This document shows, piece by piece, positions 1 to 9,561 of a DNA stretch of 64,000 bases (its first letter is position 1; every line of letters starts with the position of its first letter). The position numbers and the translations under genes were made by a program. The notes under the pieces were generated by a model. It searched no databases and was not told the origin of the DNA. It saw only the letters and a list, made by a program, of their open reading frames with translations. Source of the stretch: Streptomyces sp. NRRL S-455 (lineage in GTDB: Bacteria > Actinomycetota > Actinomycetes > Streptomycetales > Streptomycetaceae); the NCBI RefSeq assembly GCF_000717875.1, contig NZ_JOCT01000006.1, forward strand, positions 1 to 64,000. Reading direction: 5' to 3'.

Positions 1-738
1 GCGTACGGCTACCCCCAGCAACACCCCCAACAGCACCCCCAGCCCGGCCCCCAGGGCGCCGCACCGTCGCACCACCCCGCCTACGGCGGCCTCGGCTCCA
101 CCCCGCCCTACGGCCCACCCCCGTACGGCACGAACCCGCCGTACGGTCCGCCTCAGGAACCGCCGCGCAGAGACGGCCGTTCCACCGCGCTGCTGGTGGC
201 GATCGCCCTGGTCGTCGCGCTGGCCGCGGGCGGCTCGGTGTACGCGCTGATGCAGGGCGGCGACGGCGACCGGGCCGCCGACGACCCCACCCCCTCCCTC
301 TCGCAGGGCACCAGCGCACCCCGGGCCGCCGGCCCGTCCCCGGCGCCCTCACGACCGGGCGACTCCGCGTCCCCCTCGGACGGCGCGATCCCGACGGCGT
401 ACCTCGGCACCTGGACCACGACCATCGACAACGCCGACGGACAGCACACCCGCCGGCTCACCATCAAGCAGGGCGAGTCCGGCGACACGGTCCTCTCCCT
501 CGTGGCGGACGGCCCCACGAACGGGGGCGGCACCTACCACTGCGTCTTCGAGGGCGACCTGACCGACGCCCCCGACGGCGACGGCCCGCTGAGGATCGGC
601 CCGTCCACCGTGACCGTCGGACAGCCCCGCACCGCCTGCACCCCGGGCGCGGCCACCGAGATCACCCTCCTGTCCGACGGCACACTGCAGCGCGTGAACA
701 CCAGCAGCGGGGAGCGGCTGGCCTACACGAGACAGTGA
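1..738 (+). CDS. C-terminal part of a membrane-anchored Ser/Thr protein kinase-like protein (5' end outside window)
   Basis: The reading frame is open from base 1, so the gene starts upstream of the window; 245 residues are visible. The first ~60 residues are a Pro/Gln/Tyr/Gly-rich linker. One membrane helix follows at about visible residues 63-85 (TALLVAIALVVALAAGG), then a Ser/Pro/Ala-rich spacer and an extracellular domain of about 110 residues starting near TYLGTWTTTI, with two Cys. This linker-TM-sensor order is usual at the C-terminus of streptomycete Ser/Thr kinases, which sense outside the membrane and phosphorylate inside. The kinase domain itself is not in the window, so the assignment is inference. 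A different TM-anchored lipocalin-like protein remains possible. Confidence 0.6.
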   Translation, partial: AYGYPQQHPQQHPQPGPQGAAPSHHPAYGGLGSTPPYGPPPYGTNPPYGPPQEPPRRDGRSTALLVAIALVVALAAGGSVYALMQGGDGDRAADDPTPSLSQGTSAPRAAGPSPAPSRPGDSASPSDGAIPTAYLGTWTTTIDNADGQHTRRLTIKQGESGDTVLSLVADGPTNGGGTYHCVFEGDLTDAPDGDGPLRIGPSTVTVGQPRTACTPGAATEITLLSDGTLQRVNTSSGERLAYTRQ

Positions 739-866
739 CCAACGCACCTTTCCCGCCCGGAGGTTGAACGTCGGGCGAACTCACGCCGACGACTCCCTGA
801 TGCCCCTCCTCCCACCCTTACGGTGTCCGGACACATCGATTTCGTCCGGGGGCGGGGGCACCGACG

Positions 867-2414
867 ATGGAGTGGTTGAGCACGGAGAACGTCGTGGCCG
901 TCGCGACGGCCGCACTCGGCATCGTCGCCTCGGGCGTCATGGTCTGGTACGAGCGCCGGGTACCGCGCCGCAAACGCATCGGCTACCGCGTGCAGATGGA
1001 CAACCCCATCGGTGACGACGTCCGCTCGGGCCGCGCCAACCGCCGCCTCGGCCTGTTCGACGAGGGCATGGCCGACGCGACCCTGGTCCTGCTGCGCATC
1101 GAGAACGACGGCTCGCAGGGCATCGACCGCGACGACTACACCGGACCCGAAGTCCACGGCCTGACCGCGGTGTTCGCCGGCCGTACCGTCCGCGGCGTGT
1201 CGGTGACGCAGCCGTCGGACACCGACCACCTCATGGACCACTTCACCGCGGAGCGCGGCTTCGCCCACGACGGCAACACGCTGCGCATCCCGCGCGTCCC
1301 GCTCAACCGCGGCGACCACTTCAAGCTGCTCGTCCTGCTGTCCGGCGGTGATGTCGGTGACGAGATAAGGCTGGTCGGCGGCCTGCGCGACGGCGAGGTG
1401 CACCCCAACCGCAGTGCCACGCCGGACGACACACCGCCGCTGTTCAGCCGCGCGGCGCGGCTGATCACCATCGCGCTCACCGCGAGCGTGGTCACCCTGG
1501 CGGCGATCGTCGTCGCCCAGGACGACACCCCGCCCCCGATCGGCTGCGCGAGCGGCACGCTCACCCTCACCGGCTCCACCGCGTTCGCGCCCGTCCTGCG
1601 CGAGGTGGCCCGGAAGTACGAGCGGGACTGCGGAGGCGACCCGGCCATCGAAGTGGACACGCACGGGTCGACCGCCGGGCTGCGGGAGCTCGCGTCGGCC
1701 GGCGCCCGGGCCGCACGGGACGGGCAGGGCTCCCCGCCAGTGGTGGCCCTGTCGGACGGCCCCAAGCCCGCCGGCCTGCCCGCACTCCGGGAGAACCGGG
1801 TGGCGGTGTCGGTCTTCACGCTCGTGGTCCACGACGACGTACACCTGAAGAACCTGTCCACGGACGACGTACGGCGCCTCTACCGGGGCGAGATCCGCAA
1901 CTGGCGGCAGCTCGGCGGCCCCGACCTCCGTGTGCACCTGGTCAGCAGGGACGCCAACTCCGGCACCAGACAGGTCTTCCAGCGCCGGGTGCTGGGCCGG
2001 GGCGAGATCGCCAACTCATCCGTCGACTGCGTCCACAAGGACGATCCGACGGCGGCCGTCATCCGCTGCGAACTCGACTCGACGCAGCAGGTGCTGACCA
2101 CGGTCGCCGCCCTCCCGGGCGCCATCGGCTACAGCGAACTCAACCTGGCCGCCCGCGCGAAGGGCCTGCACACGCTGCGCCTGGACGGCGACCCGGCCTC
2201 CGTCGACGCCATCGAACACGGCACCAGCGACTACCCGTACCGCGAGATCGAGTACGCCTACACCTACGGCCGGCCCCCCGCCGACTCCCTGGCGTCGAGT
2301 TTCCTCACGTACCTGTCCCGGGGCAACGGCCAGGACGTCATCCGCACGCACGGCCACGTGCCGTGCTGGACCCCGGAGGGCCTGACACTCTGCGCGCGGG
2401 ACGACGGCGTCTGA
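867..2414 (+). CDS. Membrane-anchored protein with PstS-like substrate-binding domain
   Basis: 515 aa. Residues ~8-27 form an N-terminal membrane helix. An all-beta region of ~170 residues follows, then a second helix at ~195-217 (ITIALTASVVTLAAIVVAQ). The C-terminal ~290 residues resemble a phosphate-type periplasmic binding protein: LTLTGSTAFAPVLREVA matches the first strand and loop of PstS, DANSGTRQVF the anion-binding loop, and GAIGYSEL the hinge region. Cys pairs probably form disulfides outside the cell. It is not a classical PstS lipoprotein, since it has no lipobox and no pst transporter genes are nearby. A role as an extracytoplasmic ligand sensor beside the kinase-like gene is an inference. 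The ATG lies 128 bp after the previous stop. Confidence 0.6.
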   Translation: MEWLSTENVVAVATAALGIVASGVMVWYERRVPRRKRIGYRVQMDNPIGDDVRSGRANRRLGLFDEGMADATLVLLRIENDGSQGIDRDDYTGPEVHGLTAVFAGRTVRGVSVTQPSDTDHLMDHFTAERGFAHDGNTLRIPRVPLNRGDHFKLLVLLSGGDVGDEIRLVGGLRDGEVHPNRSATPDDTPPLFSRAARLITIALTASVVTLAAIVVAQDDTPPPIGCASGTLTLTGSTAFAPVLREVARKYERDCGGDPAIEVDTHGSTAGLRELASAGARAARDGQGSPPVVALSDGPKPAGLPALRENRVAVSVFTLVVHDDVHLKNLSTDDVRRLYRGEIRNWRQLGGPDLRVHLVSRDANSGTRQVFQRRVLGRGEIANSSVDCVHKDDPTAAVIRCELDSTQQVLTTVAALPGAIGYSELNLAARAKGLHTLRLDGDPASVDAIEHGTSDYPYREIEYAYTYGRPPADSLASSFLTYLSRGNGQDVIRTHGHVPCWTPEGLTLCARDDGV

Positions 2415-2422
2415 CGACCGCG

Positions 2423-3175
2423 TCACCTGGGCTCCGGCGGCCGCTGCCGGGGCATGTTCGGCCTCGCACCCCCCGGCGGCACGGAGAACCGCCCGTTCAC
2501 GCCACCGGCCTCGGCCCCCCGCCCACTTCCCGAGAACACCGCCGTCTGCACCCCCACGGGCGCAGCCCCGCTCCGGAACTGGCCCGCCCACTCCGCCGTC
2601 TCCCCCCGCACCAGCTCACTCAGATCCTCGGAGAACCGCCGCAGCACCCCGAGACACCGCTCGGCCGCCTCCGCGGCCGTCCCCTCCGTCGGCCCCAGAA
2701 CCTCCCGTACGCTCTCCGCCGCCCAGTCGAACTGGAGCGCCTGCAACCGCCGCTGCACGGCCTGCGCGGTGGCCACGTCCCGCATCCACCCCGACGTCAC
2801 CCCGAAGTACCGGTCGACGGCCACACACGCGACCCCCAGCAGCAGCGCCAGACACCCCCAGGGCGCGAGGCCGTCCGCGATCCCGGTCAGATCCAGCAGG
2901 GGCAGCGCCACCCCGGTCACCGCCCCCACCGCGGCCCCGCAGCGCAGCGCCCGCGCCCACCGCCGCTTCCACACCCGGTCCACGAGATACCAGGCCGCCG
3001 TCCGCAAGGCCCCGTTCTCCACCCACCGGTACAGCTCGTCCAGCCGTACGGCCGGCTCGCCCCAGTCCCCGAGCGGAAAGGACCGCCCGGTCAGATCGCC
3101 CGGCCGCAGCCGGGCCGCCCGCTCGCCCCGTTCGCCCTGAGGCGGCCCCTCGGGCTGCATCTCCGGCTGACCCAC
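2423..3175 (-). CDS. SLATT-domain membrane protein
   Basis: About 250 aa from the chosen GTG, which has GGGAG six bases upstream; the frame stays open to an ATG at 3235. After a ~45-residue polar leader the protein reads DELYRWVENGALRTAAWYLVDRVWKRRW..., followed by two membrane helices (ALRCGAAVGAVTGVALPLLD and CLALLLGVACVAVDRYFGV) and a helical tail. This is the SLATT two-helix arrangement, in which the short first helix precedes the membrane hairpin. SLATT proteins are predicted pore-forming effectors in nucleotide-signalling or conflict systems, but chromosomal single copies like this one are common in Streptomyces and their role is unproven. It converges tail-to-tail with the PstS-like gene, 8 bp apart. 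Confidence 0.65.
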   Translation of the reverse strand: MGQPEMQPEGPPQGERGERAARLRPGDLTGRSFPLGDWGEPAVRLDELYRWVENGALRTAAWYLVDRVWKRRWARALRCGAAVGAVTGVALPLLDLTGIADGLAPWGCLALLLGVACVAVDRYFGVTSGWMRDVATAQAVQRRLQALQFDWAAESVREVLGPTEGTAAEAAERCLGVLRRFSEDLSELVRGETAEWAGQFRSGAAPVGVQTAVFSGSGRGAEAGGVNGRFSVPPGGARPNMPRQRPPEPR

Positions 3176-3437
3176 CCGGCACTCCCAACTGACCACGCTG
3201 CGTGACAGACGACACGCAGGACGTACAGGACGCATCCCGTGCCCTGCGCGCCGGACCCTTCCTACCCCCCGACGGGTGGCGAAGATGTAGCTTTCGCCGC
3301 TTTTCCGCCCGGAAGTATTCCTTGATCAGATATCGGGTGCGAGCGGAAGTCACTCGAAAGAGTGCTGGGGCACAGGCGGGCACGACCACGTAGGCTCGTG
3401 CCGAACGGGAAAACCCGTACCGAGCAAGGAGCTGATC

Positions 3438-3779
3438 GTGATCCCCGGTGGTGGCCAGCCCAACATGCAAGAGCTGCTCCAGCAGGCCCAGAAGATGCAA
3501 CAGGACCTGGCGCGGGCGCAGGAGGAACTGGCGCAGACGGAGGTCGACGGGCAGGCCGGCGGCGGCCTGGTGACCGCGACCGTCACCGGCGCCGGCGAAC
3601 TGCGCGCTCTGAAGATCGACCCGAAGGCGGTGGACCCGGACGACACCGAGACCCTCGCCGACCTGGTCGTGGCGGCCGTCCAGGCGGCCAACGAGAACGC
3701 GCAGGCGCTCCAGCAGCAGAAGCTGGGCCCGCTCGCCCAGGGTCTGGGCGGCGGCAGTATTCCGGGACTGCCGTTCTGA
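3438..3779 (+). CDS. ybaB: YbaB/EbfC-family nucleoid-associated protein
   Basis: 113 aa from a GTG preceded by AAGGAG. Residues ~8-40 are a long Gln/Glu-rich helix ([20 protein letters not shown]), followed by the YbaB beta core with [21 protein letters not shown] and a second helix ending in Gln-rich sequence. The family forms small DNA-binding dimers that coat or bend DNA. The gene sits just upstream of recR, the widespread bacterial order dnaX-ybaB-recR; dnaX is not here. The gap of 100 bp to recR suggests co-transcription. Confidence 0.92.
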   Translation: MIPGGGQPNMQELLQQAQKMQQDLARAQEELAQTEVDGQAGGGLVTATVTGAGELRALKIDPKAVDPDDTETLADLVVAAVQAANENAQALQQQKLGPLAQGLGGGSIPGLPF

Positions 3780-3879
3780 GACGCGTACCGCCTTCCTCGA
3801 AGAGGCGGCGGACAACTACGGTACGTACGGGGAGGCCGTACGCAGCGAACGACCTCGAGGAACCGGGAAGGGCAGTCCG

Positions 3880-4479
3880 TTGTACGAAGGCGTGGTCCAG
3901 GACCTGATCGACGAGCTGGGGCGACTGCCCGGCGTCGGTCCGAAGAGCGCCCAGCGGATCGCTTTCCACATCCTCCAGGCCGAACCAACGGACGTACGGC
4001 GGCTCGCCCAGGCCCTCATGGAGGTCAAGGCGAAGGTCCGCTTCTGCGCGACCTGCGGCAACGTCGCGCAGGAGGAGCTGTGCAACATCTGCCGCGACAC
4101 CCGCCGCGACCCCGCCGTCATCTGTGTGGTGGAGGAGCCGAAGGACGTCGTGGCGATCGAGCGCACGCGTGAGTTCCGGGGCCGGTACCACGTGCTGGGC
4201 GGCGCGATCAGCCCGATCGACGGGGTGGGCCCGGACGACCTGCGGATCAGGGAACTCCTGGCCCGCCTGGCCGACGGCACGGTCACGGAGCTCATTCTGG
4301 CCACGGACCCGAATCTCGAGGGCGAGGCGACAGCCACGTACCTCGCCCGCATGATCAAGCCCATGGGCCTGAAGGTCACCCGCCTGGCCAGCGGCCTCCC
4401 GGTGGGTGGGGACCTGGAATACGCGGACGAGGTCACGCTCGGCCGCGCCTTCGAGGGGAGACGACTCCTAGATGTCTGA
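3880..4479 (+). CDS. recR: Recombination mediator RecR
   Basis: 199 aa, full family length. Helix-hairpin-helix at ~13-32 ([19 protein letters not shown]). A zinc finger is formed by Cys56, Cys59, Cys68 and Cys71. A Toprim domain runs from [14 protein letters not shown] and includes the acidic and Gly-rich motifs [12 protein letters not shown] and [15 protein letters not shown]. RecR acts with RecO/RecF to load RecA on gapped DNA. The start is a TTG after a GGAAGGG ribosome-binding site. The stop overlaps the start of the DUF5063 gene by 8 bp, so the two are translationally linked. Confidence 0.96.
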   Translation: MYEGVVQDLIDELGRLPGVGPKSAQRIAFHILQAEPTDVRRLAQALMEVKAKVRFCATCGNVAQEELCNICRDTRRDPAVICVVEEPKDVVAIERTREFRGRYHVLGGAISPIDGVGPDDLRIRELLARLADGTVTELILATDPNLEGEATATYLARMIKPMGLKVTRLASGLPVGGDLEYADEVTLGRAFEGRRLLDV

Positions 4480-5131
4480 CGCCACGCTGCACGCGACCGA
4501 CCAGAACCCGGACGACTTCGCGGTTCAGATCGCGGACCAGGTCGAGAGTTTCCTGGTCGCCGTCACGGAGGTCGCGAAGGGCGACGAGCCGGAATCGGCC
4601 GTGCCCTTCCTCCTCCTGGAGGTCTCCCAACTCCTCCTGGCCGGCGGCCGGCTCGGCGCGCACGAGGACATCGTGCCGGACGAGCGCTACGAGCCCGACT
4701 CGGGCCCCGAGCCGGACGTCGACGAACTCCGCGAGAACCTGGCCCGCCTCCTCGACCCGATCGACGTCTACTCGGAGGTCTTCGACCCCTACGAGCCCCG
4801 CAAGGCCCCGGTTCCGGCCCGTATCTCCGACGACCTCACGGACGTCATCACGGACCTGCGCCACGGCATGGCCCACTACCGCGCCGGCCGCACCACCGAG
4901 GCCCTGTGGTGGTGGCAGTTCTCCTACTTCTCCAACTGGGGCTCCACCGCCTCCGCGACCCTCCGCGCCCTGCAGTCGATCCTCGCCCACGTCCGCCTCA
5001 ACCAGCCCCTCGCCGAACTCGACGGCCTGGACACGGACCAGGGCATGGGCGACGACACCCTGGAGTTCGAGGCGGGCAGGGTCATGGCACAGGAGATCGC
5101 CGGCCCGCTCGGCATCCGCCCGGCCACGTAA
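4472..5131 (+). CDS. DUF5063-domain protein
   Basis: 219 aa, largely acidic and helical. It begins inside the recR reading frame (8-bp overlap), so it is almost certainly cotranscribed with recR. Recognisable DUF5063 segments are [20 protein letters not shown] near the N-terminus, [21 protein letters not shown] in the middle, and [20 protein letters not shown] in the C-terminal half. No enzymatic motif or membrane segment is visible. The conserved position after recR in actinobacteria suggests a link to DNA repair, but the function is unknown. Confidence 0.85.
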   Translation: MSDATLHATDQNPDDFAVQIADQVESFLVAVTEVAKGDEPESAVPFLLLEVSQLLLAGGRLGAHEDIVPDERYEPDSGPEPDVDELRENLARLLDPIDVYSEVFDPYEPRKAPVPARISDDLTDVITDLRHGMAHYRAGRTTEALWWWQFSYFSNWGSTASATLRALQSILAHVRLNQPLAELDGLDTDQGMGDDTLEFEAGRVMAQEIAGPLGIRPAT

Positions 5132-5145
5132 CCGGCCTCACCGGC

Positions 5146-5547
5146 CTACCGGCCCACGGCGGCGGCCAGCGCCTCCCCGTCGACGTACGGGGCGGTCGGC
5201 GTCGGCTCGCTGTACCACCTGAGCGGCCAGGTGTCGCCCTCCAGCGCCGGGATCCCGACGTACGTGACCGCGACCGCACCCGGCTCCCGACCGCCCAACC
5301 GCTGCACGCCGAGCGGCCAGTCGCGTCCCGGTACCGCCCCGGGCGCGAGCAGGAAGTACACCCACCGCGACCTGCTCGCCTCGCACACGATCGGCCCCGC
5401 GTCCCCGTCCGACGCCTCGATCAGCCACTCGGCGACCAGCTCCCCCCGCAGGCCCTCGACCCGTACCGCGTCGAAGTGCACTCCCGCGACGTGGAGTTGA
5501 TGACCTGCCGCCGGAACCCACTCGGGTCGGTGAATCGCGTTCTTCAT
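5146..5547 (-). CDS. Conserved hypothetical protein
   Basis: 133 aa from the ATG with GAGAG seven bases upstream; an in-frame GTG two codons earlier is an alternative start. It is a small, mostly beta, soluble protein with no signal peptide or transmembrane helix. Motifs seen are AGVHFDAVRVEGLRGE, GPIVCEASRSRWVYFLLAPG and TYVGIPALEGDTWPLRW. These resemble the short proteins that many Streptomyces encode next to DUF5753 regulators, and here the DUF5753 gene starts 76 bp away in the opposite direction. No function can be given. Confidence 0.6.
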   Translation of the reverse strand: MKNAIHRPEWVPAAGHQLHVAGVHFDAVRVEGLRGELVAEWLIEASDGDAGPIVCEASRSRWVYFLLAPGAVPGRDWPLGVQRLGGREPGAVAVTYVGIPALEGDTWPLRWYSEPTPTAPYVDGEALAAAVGR

Positions 5548-5622
5548 GGCCACACTCTCGTGCTCGCGCGGCTACGGTCGGTAGCGACTGTGGTGGTACA
5601 CGCCACGCTGTAACCGACGGAG

Positions 5623-6447
5623 GTGGGCGCTGTGCCGGGCCAGTACGACTCCAATTCCCAGCCGCCGGTCGCCTGGCGCTACAGCGGCAACCAGATGAAG
5701 CGCTGGCGCACCAAGGCCAACGTCAGCCGTGAACAACTGGCCGCCGCCGCCAACTACTCCCCGGACACCATCAAGTCCATGGAGCAGGGCGTCCGCATGC
5801 CGACACCGCGCGTCCTCGACGCGGCCGACGAACTGTGCCGGGCCGAGGGCTTGCTGAGCGCGGCCAAGGAGTACCTGCAGAGGGAGAAGTTCCCGGCGCG
5901 GGCGCAGGACTTCATGGAGAGGGAGCGGGAGGCGATCAGCCTCTGGTGGTACGAAGCCATGTACATTCCCGGCCTGTTGCAGACCAAGCGCTACGCCCAG
6001 GCACTCATTGAGAACCATGTACCGCCCCTGGATGCGGAGACGGCGGCGGAACGGGTCGCTGCCCGCCTGGAAAGGCAGGTGATCCTCACCGAACGGAAGC
6101 CGCCGGTGGCCCTCTGCTTCGTCATCTACGAGGCTGCGCTGCGCAGTTCGCAGGTGGACGTGGAACAGCTGCACCGCCTGCTGGAAGTCTCCCGCCTGAG
6201 GAACGTCGTGGTGCAGGTCCTGCCCTTCGACCGGGCCATCACCGCAGCGCTTCTGGGGCCCCTGGTGCTGCTGGAAACCCGTGACCACGAGCGTTTCGCC
6301 TACGCCGAAGGTCAGTTGGGGAGCGAGATGACGGCCGATCCGGGGGCTGTCAGTCGCGCCACGGAGCGGCTTAGCATGATCCGCGCGCAGGCTCTCAGTC
6401 CGGATGAGTCGGCGCGTTTCATGGAGCGGATGGTGGATCAGTCATGA
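5623..6447 (+). CDS. XRE-type regulator with DUF5753 (Scr1-like) domain
   Basis: 274 aa. The N-terminal helix-turn-helix is at residues ~22-80 (MKRWRTKANVSREQLAAAAN and SPDTIKSMEQGVRMPTPRVL). DUF5753 covers ~95-270, with hallmarks ISLWWYEAMYIPGLLQTKRYA and FAYAEGQLGSEMTADP. Such genes are nearly always followed by a DUF397 partner, as here, with 4-bp overlap. The pairs are abundant in Streptomyces and are described as antitoxin-like or developmental regulators. Start GTG at 5632 or the upstream GTG/ATG used here is not certain; the ACGGAGGTGGGC sequence before 5632 (GTGCCGGGCCAGTACG) fits a start there equally well. Confidence 0.9.
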   Translation: MGAVPGQYDSNSQPPVAWRYSGNQMKRWRTKANVSREQLAAAANYSPDTIKSMEQGVRMPTPRVLDAADELCRAEGLLSAAKEYLQREKFPARAQDFMEREREAISLWWYEAMYIPGLLQTKRYAQALIENHVPPLDAETAAERVAARLERQVILTERKPPVALCFVIYEAALRSSQVDVEQLHRLLEVSRLRNVVVQVLPFDRAITAALLGPLVLLETRDHERFAYAEGQLGSEMTADPGAVSRATERLSMIRAQALSPDESARFMERMVDQS

Positions 6448-6626
6448 GTGACCAACTGCGCTGGATCAAGTCGAGCTACAGCGACTCCGAAGGCGGCGCC
6501 TGCGTCGAAGTCGCCAGGTCCACCGCCGTCCACATCCGCGATTCCAAGCTTCCTGCGAGCCCAGAGCTCCAGGTCACCGCACCCGCCTGGGCGGCGTTCG
6601 TTGCCGCAGTTCAGCCCGGGGCTTGA
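6444..6626 (+). CDS. DUF397-domain protein, partner of the DUF5753 regulator
   Basis: 60 aa, typical DUF397 size. The diagnostic pattern is complete: LRWIKSSYSDSEGGACVEVA, then VHIRDSKLPASPELQVT, then WAAFVAAVQPG. The ATG overlaps the regulator's TGA (ATGA), so they are translationally coupled. It most likely binds and modulates the DUF5753 protein; no independent enzymatic role is visible. Confidence 0.92.
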   Translation: MSDQLRWIKSSYSDSEGGACVEVARSTAVHIRDSKLPASPELQVTAPAWAAFVAAVQPGA

Positions 6627-6851
6627 GCCTCGGGCTTCGAGCCCTTCCCTGGGTTTCTGGGCTGGGAAAATCCAACCCAACCAACCAAGGCTGTAGGTGA
6701 GTTGCAGCCGCCTACCTCGAACGGGTGACGTTCCGTGACCGGCTTGCGCCGCAGCGTGAAGCGCCTCTAGGTTCGCGGCAATAGATCGGCCCCGGTCGGT
6801 GCGCCAACACCGGCTCCGGGGCCTGACCGACGAATCGAAACGGACTCGATC

Positions 6852-7904
6852 GTGGCTTACTCACAGCCTAGCCCTGCCCTGCCGACCCCGTCCCACCCGA
6901 TGGCCAAAACGGGCTACGGCAAACGCCCCGCGGGTGACGAAGACCCGCACGCGGACCCGGACTTCGCACACCTGAGCCCCCGCGACCGCGAGATCGCCGT
7001 CTTCGTCGACCATCTCGAAGAGGGCCACGCGATGGGCTACAAGGCGATCGCCTCCGTGCACCCCCGCTACGGCCAGCAGGCCGTCCGCACCTCGCTGCGG
7101 AGCATCAGCGACGCCGGCCACTCGCGGCAGATCCGGGAGCACATCACCGTCGAGGACAACTCGATGCGGTGGGTGACGCGGACGTACTGGTCGCGTACGC
7201 GCAGGTCACCGGAGTGGTGGGCGGAGTTCGCGCGGGAGCGCAAGGGACGGATCGTCACCGACGACTACCGGCCCGGGCTGGCCAGGACGGACGAGCCCGA
7301 GGCGCCCATCGAGGAGCCCACCGAGGAGCCCGCGCCGCAGGAGACCGGCGAGCAGCCGGAGCCCGAGCCCGAGCGCACCGCCTACCGCACCCTGGCCCAA
7401 CTCCGCGACGCGGACCCGCGTATGCCGCTGTCCGACTCCGACTGCCGGTCCCTCGAAACGCTCGTGGGGGAGTGGCTGTCGCGCGGCTCCACCCCCGGCG
7501 ACATCACCAAGGCACTGACGGACGGGCTGCCGCCCGCCGTGACCAACCCGGGCGGCCTCGCCCGGAGACGACTGGAGGACAAGATGCCCCCGAAGAAGGC
7601 GAAGATCCGGCAGAAGGCCGCACCGCGCCGGGCCCGCGTGGACCGCGTGATCATGTGCTGCATCTCCTGTGACGCGGACGAGCTGACCACGAAGATCGAC
7701 GGCGGCGGCATGTGCCCGGACTGCCGCGCCGAGTACGAGGCGGACCTGGCGGCCGAGGCGGCCGGTCAGCTGGACGCCGGATACGTCCCCGCCACCTTCC
7801 TGGCCGACCCCGACCCGGTGTACGAGGTCGTGGACGTCGCACGCCGCGCGGCCGAGGTACGGGCGGCGGGCGGCCTGCGCGCGAAGGCCGAGAGGGCGCT
7901 GTGA
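6852..7904 (+). CDS. HTH and zinc-ribbon protein of unknown function
   Basis: 350 aa from a GTG. Residues ~38-125 look like a winged-helix domain (SPRDREIAVFVDHLEEGHAM, then a basic YWSRTRRSPEWW wing). An acidic Glu/Pro linker follows (~150-175), then a helical segment (SDSDCRSLETLVGEWLSRG) seen in actinobacterial regulators. The C-terminal region contains a four-Cys zinc-ribbon-like motif (CCISC ... CPDC). Similar proteins are common in Streptomyces, often near DUF397 and Uma2 genes as here. The DNA-binding role is inferred from the fold prediction only. Confidence 0.65.
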   Translation: MAYSQPSPALPTPSHPMAKTGYGKRPAGDEDPHADPDFAHLSPRDREIAVFVDHLEEGHAMGYKAIASVHPRYGQQAVRTSLRSISDAGHSRQIREHITVEDNSMRWVTRTYWSRTRRSPEWWAEFARERKGRIVTDDYRPGLARTDEPEAPIEEPTEEPAPQETGEQPEPEPERTAYRTLAQLRDADPRMPLSDSDCRSLETLVGEWLSRGSTPGDITKALTDGLPPAVTNPGGLARRRLEDKMPPKKAKIRQKAAPRRARVDRVIMCCISCDADELTTKIDGGGMCPDCRAEYEADLAAEAAGQLDAGYVPATFLADPDPVYEVVDVARRAAEVRAAGGLRAKAERAL

Positions 7905-7954
7905 GCGTGCAGGAGGCCCCGGTCAGGGCACCATGGTGTCGAGGAGGCGACGCC

Positions 7955-8533
7955 ATGACCCCCAGGACCGAACACCGGCCGCACATGACCGTCGAGGAGT
8001 TCGAGGAGCTGGAACGCCATGCCCCGGAGACCGTGTGGCTGGAGTTCATCAACGGGAAGGTCGTGGTCAAGCCCATGGCGGACGGCAATCACCGCGAGAT
8101 GATTGCGTGGCTGCAACGAGTGTGTATGCAGCATCGGCCTGACCTGTGGTTGCACGCGGAGAGTGGGCTGAAGACCGAGCGCCACCGCAAGGGGCGCGCT
8201 CGTGCCGACGGCGTGCTGGTCCGGGTGGGCGGACTCAAGGGTCAGGGCGAGTGGTCGGAGTCCGAGGGCGCCCTGATGGCTGTCGAGATCACGTCGTACG
8301 ACTCCGACACGAACCAGCGCGACCGCGTCGAGAAGCCCGACGGCTACGCGGCAGCCGGTATCCCCGTCTACCTCCTCGTCGACCGGGACGACGCGTCGGT
8401 CGTCGTGTTCAACCAGCCCGAGAACGGCCGCTACCGTCACGCGGAGAAGCTGCCCTTCGGCGCCACCGTCAAGCTCCCCGACCCGGTGAACTTCGCCCTG
8501 GACACCGAGCCGCTGAAGGAGTTCGCCGACTGA
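7955..8533 (+). CDS. Uma2-family (DUF820) restriction-endonuclease-fold protein
   Basis: 192 aa. The ATG at 7955 has a strong GAGGAGG site eight bases upstream, which decides the start over the longer open frame. MTVEEFEELERHAPE..VWLEFINGKVVVKP is the DUF820 N-terminus. The PD-(D/E)XK-like core runs from ARADGVLVRV (Asp) to ALMAVEITSYDSDTNQRDR (Glu), then KPDGYAAAGIPVYLLVDR. Uma2 proteins are abundant in cyanobacteria and Streptomyces and are presumed nucleases of unknown target. Confidence 0.9.
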   Translation: MTPRTEHRPHMTVEEFEELERHAPETVWLEFINGKVVVKPMADGNHREMIAWLQRVCMQHRPDLWLHAESGLKTERHRKGRARADGVLVRVGGLKGQGEWSESEGALMAVEITSYDSDTNQRDRVEKPDGYAAAGIPVYLLVDRDDASVVVFNQPENGRYRHAEKLPFGATVKLPDPVNFALDTEPLKEFAD

Positions 8534-8549
8534 GGCCGGCCCGGGGCGC

Positions 8550-9389
8550 TCAGAGCCGTACGGCGGTGCCGGTCACGCCGATGCCCGTGTCCGGCTCCGC
8601 CGGTACCGTCACCGTGATCGTGCTCGGGCGGCCCATGTCCACGCCCTGGTGAACGGTGAGGGTGGCCGGGGCCCGCACGAGGCCCAGTTCCCTCAGGTAC
8701 CCGCCGAACGCGGCTGCCGCCGCCCCCGTCGCCGGGTCCTCGACCACACCGCCGGGCGGGAACGGGTTGCGGGCGTGGAAGACGGTGGGTGATTCCCGCC
8801 AGACCAGGTCGATCGTGGTCCAGTCCCGGCGGGCCATGAGGGCGGTGAGCGCGGCCATGTCGTAGTCCAGACGGGCCAGCCGGTCCCGGCTCGCGGCGGC
8901 GATGACCGGGTGCCAGGCTCCGGCGAAGGCCGCCCGGGGCGGCAGCGCCGGGTCCAGGTCGTCGGCCGCGGACCAGCCCAGGATGGCCAGCAGCTCGGCC
9001 AGGTCGGCGTCCTCGATGGGGGCCGTCCGCGGTGCGACGCTCACCAGGGTCGCCACCAGGGTGCCGTCCGCCGACCGGTCGGTGGTGACGGTGACCGGGC
9101 CCGCCGCCGTGCGCAGCCGCAGGCGCCCGGTGCCGTGCCGCTCCGCGTGGGCCACGGCCGTCGCGATCGTCGCATGGCCGCAGAACGGCACCTCGGCGAG
9201 CGGGCTGAAGTAGCGCACGTCCAGGGCGCCGTCGTCCCCCTCCACCACAAACGCGGTCTCCGAGTAGCCGACTTCCGCCGCGACCGCGAGCATCGTCGCG
9301 TCGTCGGCCCCGCGCGCGTCGAGCACGACCCCCGCGGGGTTGCCGCCGTCGGGATCCGTGCTGAACGCCACGTAGCGCGATATCTCCAT
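8550..9389 (-). CDS. PhzF-family isomerase
   Basis: 279 aa, full length for PhzF/diaminopimelate-epimerase-fold enzymes. The N-terminus YVAFSTDPDGGNPAGVVLDA carries the family NPAGV motif. The catalytic Glu is in EVGYSETAFVV, FCGHATIATA is the second conserved motif, and the C-terminal VEDPATGAAAAAFGGYL is the third. The substrate is unknown; the family includes phenazine-biosynthesis isomerases and many uncharacterised epimerases. It is convergent with Uma2, 16 bp apart. No phenazine genes are nearby, so a general metabolic role is more likely. Confidence 0.92.
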   Translation of the reverse strand: MEISRYVAFSTDPDGGNPAGVVLDARGADDATMLAVAAEVGYSETAFVVEGDDGALDVRYFSPLAEVPFCGHATIATAVAHAERHGTGRLRLRTAAGPVTVTTDRSADGTLVATLVSVAPRTAPIEDADLAELLAILGWSAADDLDPALPPRAAFAGAWHPVIAAASRDRLARLDYDMAALTALMARRDWTTIDLVWRESPTVFHARNPFPPGGVVEDPATGAAAAAFGGYLRELGLVRAPATLTVHQGVDMGRPSTITVTVPAEPDTGIGVTGTAVRL

Positions 9390-9561
9390 CCCCAGACGGT
9401 AGCGCCCGCCTCGCCGTCACGCTGGGTGATTTGGGGGCTCCCTGTACGTCCCCTGTACGCGGGCTGTACGACCCCTAACCGGTGAAAGGCGAGTCTGGAG
9501 TCACTTCCACCGCAGAGGAAGCGGAGGCAAGTCAACTTCCCTCTCACTCACTGGAGATGCC

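Noticed and set aside
723..1937. Long minus-strand open frame (404 codons) over the PstS-like gene
   Set aside because: High-G+C shadow frame: low-complexity Arg/Ala/Val/Gly translation, no domain, full overlap with a better-supported gene.
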